NCBI GenBank assembly: GCA_030592205.1
Contig: JAUVKA010000185.1
Coordinates: forward strand, 1-7,691
Direction: 5' to 3'
Length of the DNA: 7,691 nt
DNA from: Bacteroidota bacterium
GTDB taxonomy: Bacteria > Bacteroidota > Bacteroidia > Bacteroidales > UBA12481
Shown here: positions 6,294 to 7,691 of the stretch, in pieces
How positions within the stretch are numbered: position 1 is the stretch's first letter
Layout: every line of letters starts with the position of its first letter
The notes under the pieces: model-generated
Told to the model about the DNA's origin: nothing
Databases searched by the model: none
What the model saw: the letters and a program-made list of their open reading frames with translations, nothing else
Program-made: the position numbers and the translations under genes

Positions 6294-7691
6294 CTACAAT
6301 GTTAGTTTCTTTTCAATTTCCACGATATATGCCCGGAATCGTTTGTCAGTTTCGCTAAGATTGCCAACGGTTTTACAAGCATGAAGAACTGTTGCATGAT
6401 CTTTACCCCCTATCTGAGAGCCAATTGTTGCCAGGGAAGACTTGGTAAGATTTTTTGAAAAATACATAGCAATCTGCCTGGCTTGGACGATCTCCCTTTT
6501 GCGGGTTTTGGAATGCATCAATTCGAGAGGAATGCTGAAATAGTCGCTCACTATTTTCTGAATGTAGTCTATGGATAATTCACGAGCAGTGTTTTTCACC
6601 AACTTGTCAATCATTTCCCTAACTAATTCGATGGTAATCTCTTTCCTGTTAAGTGTGGATTGAGCCAGGAGGGAGACGAGAGCACCTTCAAGCTCTCTGA
6701 CATTATTTGTAACCTGTGAGGCAATATATTCTAAAACCTCATCTTCCATCGTAATACCATCATTGTACACCTTCATTTTCAAGATCTTGACCCTGGTTTC
6801 AAAGTCTGGGATCTGTAGGTCAGCTGATAAGCCCCATTTGAATCTTGAGAGCAGACGCTGCTCCATCCCTTTCAACTCAACTGGTGGTTTATCTGATGTA
6901 AGAATGAGCTGCTTGCCTGATTGGTGTAAATGATTAAATATGTGGAAGAAGGTATCCTGTGTTTTTTCTTTTCCTGCAAACTCCTGGACATCGTCAATGA
7001 TCAACACATCTATCATTTGGTAAAAATGCAGGAAGTCGTTACGATTATTGTTGCGTATTGCCTCAACAAACTGAGTTTGGAATTTGTTGGCATTTACATA
7101 AAGAACAATTTTTTCAGGTGATTTTTCTTTCACCTCAACACCAATAGCTTGTGCCAGATGAGTTTTACCCAGACCAGAACCACCATAGATCAATAGTGGA
7201 TTAAAGGCTGTTCCTCCTGGATTTTGTGCTACTGCATAACCTGCTGAACGGGCAAGACGATTGCATTCACCCTCAATGAAATTACTAAAAGAATTTTCAG
7301 GCTTTAGCTGAGGGTCAACATGAAGCTTCTTTATCCCCGGGATAATGAAGGGATTCTTAATGGTTCGCTCCTCTTCATCGAAGGGAAGTGATAGAGGTCT
7401 GTTTTTTAAGCCCGATTTTGCCTTTGTCGGAAATTTAACCGTATAAGGCTTGCTGTCTGAGAAGCTATTATTCTCCATGACAACACTATATTCCAATTTT
7501 GCCTCAGGTCCAAGTTCTTTGCGAATTGTTTTGCTTAGAATGCCAATGTATTGCTCTTCCAAATATTCGAAAAAGAATGGGGATGGCACTTGTATTGTAA
7601 GAATACTACCTGTAATTTTTATTGGAACAATGGGCTCAAACCAAGTTCTGAAACTCATTGTGGTAACATTGTCTTTGATGATAGACAGACA
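6294..7691 (-). CDS. dnaA: Chromosomal replication initiator DnaA (5' end cut by window edge)
   Basis: DnaA binds DnaA boxes at the origin and, as an ATP-bound filament, opens the DNA for helicase loading. The frame is open from the TAG at 6294 to the last base (465 codons). The ATG at 7658 is not the true start: the 11 codons before it read CLSIIKDNVTT, running into MSFRTWFEP, the usual DnaA domain I; about 12 N-terminal residues lie outside the window. Numbering from that ATG: domain I about 1-60, a short linker about 62-115, Walker A GGSGLGKTH (159-167), Walker B LIIDDVQEF (219-227), sensor I LILTSDKPP (251-259), the arginine-finger region QRLLSRFKWG (267-276), sensor II VRELEGAL (320-327), and the DNA-binding domain IV with the signature GGKDHATVLHACKTV (417-431). 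All core residues are present. The wording of linker and ATPase (NPFIIPGIKKLHVDPQL) is typical of Bacteroidota. A strong terminator follows the stop. Confidence 0.98.
   Translation of the reverse strand, partial: CLSIIKDNVTTMSFRTWFEPIVPIKITGSILTIQVPSPFFFEYLEEQYIGILSKTIRKELGPEAKLEYSVVMENNSFSDSKPYTVKFPTKAKSGLKNRPLSLPFDEEERTIKNPFIIPGIKKLHVDPQLKPENSFSNFIEGECNRLARSAGYAVAQNPGGTAFNPLLIYGGSGLGKTHLAQAIGVEVKEKSPEKIVLYVNANKFQTQFVEAIRNNNRNDFLHFYQMIDVLIIDDVQEFAGKEKTQDTFFHIFNHLHQSGKQLILTSDKPPVELKGMEQRLLSRFKWGLSADLQIPDFETRVKILKMKVYNDGITMEDEVLEYIASQVTNNVRELEGALVSLLAQSTLNRKEITIELVREMIDKLVKNTARELSIDYIQKIVSDYFSIPLELMHSKTRKREIVQARQIAMYFSKNLTKSSLATIGSQIGGKDHATVLHACKTVGNLSETDKRFRAYIVEIEKKLTL

Overview
The window reads as an ordinary chromosomal housekeeping segment of a Bacteroidota bacterium, most likely Bacteroidia (Bacteroidales or a relative). 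The pointers are a DnaA with typical Bacteroidota wording in its N-terminal, linker and ATPase regions, a DUF4301 protein (a family I know essentially from Bacteroidota), AT-rich DNA, mostly weak or absent Shine-Dalgarno sequences, and TAnnTTTG -7 promoter elements upstream of two genes. All six genes lie on the minus strand, so the biological order runs from the right end to the left end.

Region by region, in transcription order: (1) dnaA, cut by the right edge. The reading frame continues past the ATG at 7658 to the last base, so that ATG is an internal Met. An intrinsic terminator at 6242-6271 follows it. (2) A secreted M28-family zinc aminopeptidase with a signal peptide and an inserted PA domain. 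(3) A gap of about 180 bp holding a -7 element and a clear Shine-Dalgarno site. (4) A DUF4301 protein whose motifs look like a diverged sugar-nucleotidyltransferase (UDP-sugar pyrophosphorylase-like) fold. (5) An 82-bp gap with a -7 element. (6) A tight three-gene block: a TPR-repeat protein, a DUF368 membrane protein (the PopT family of polyprenyl-phosphate transporters) and aroE (shikimate dehydrogenase), which runs off the left edge. The two junctions in this block have the same 8-nt stop/start overlap (NTGARTAA), which points to translational coupling.

The genes do not form one pathway. dnaA initiates replication, the peptidase acts outside the cytoplasm, DUF368 probably recycles the lipid carrier for envelope polymers, and AroE makes an aromatic amino acid precursor. 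I see no mobile element, CRISPR array, RNA gene, phage gene or defence island, and no convincing new system. The points most worth a second look are the nucleotidyltransferase-like signature in the DUF4301 protein and the paired 8-nt overlaps in the TPR-DUF368-aroE block.
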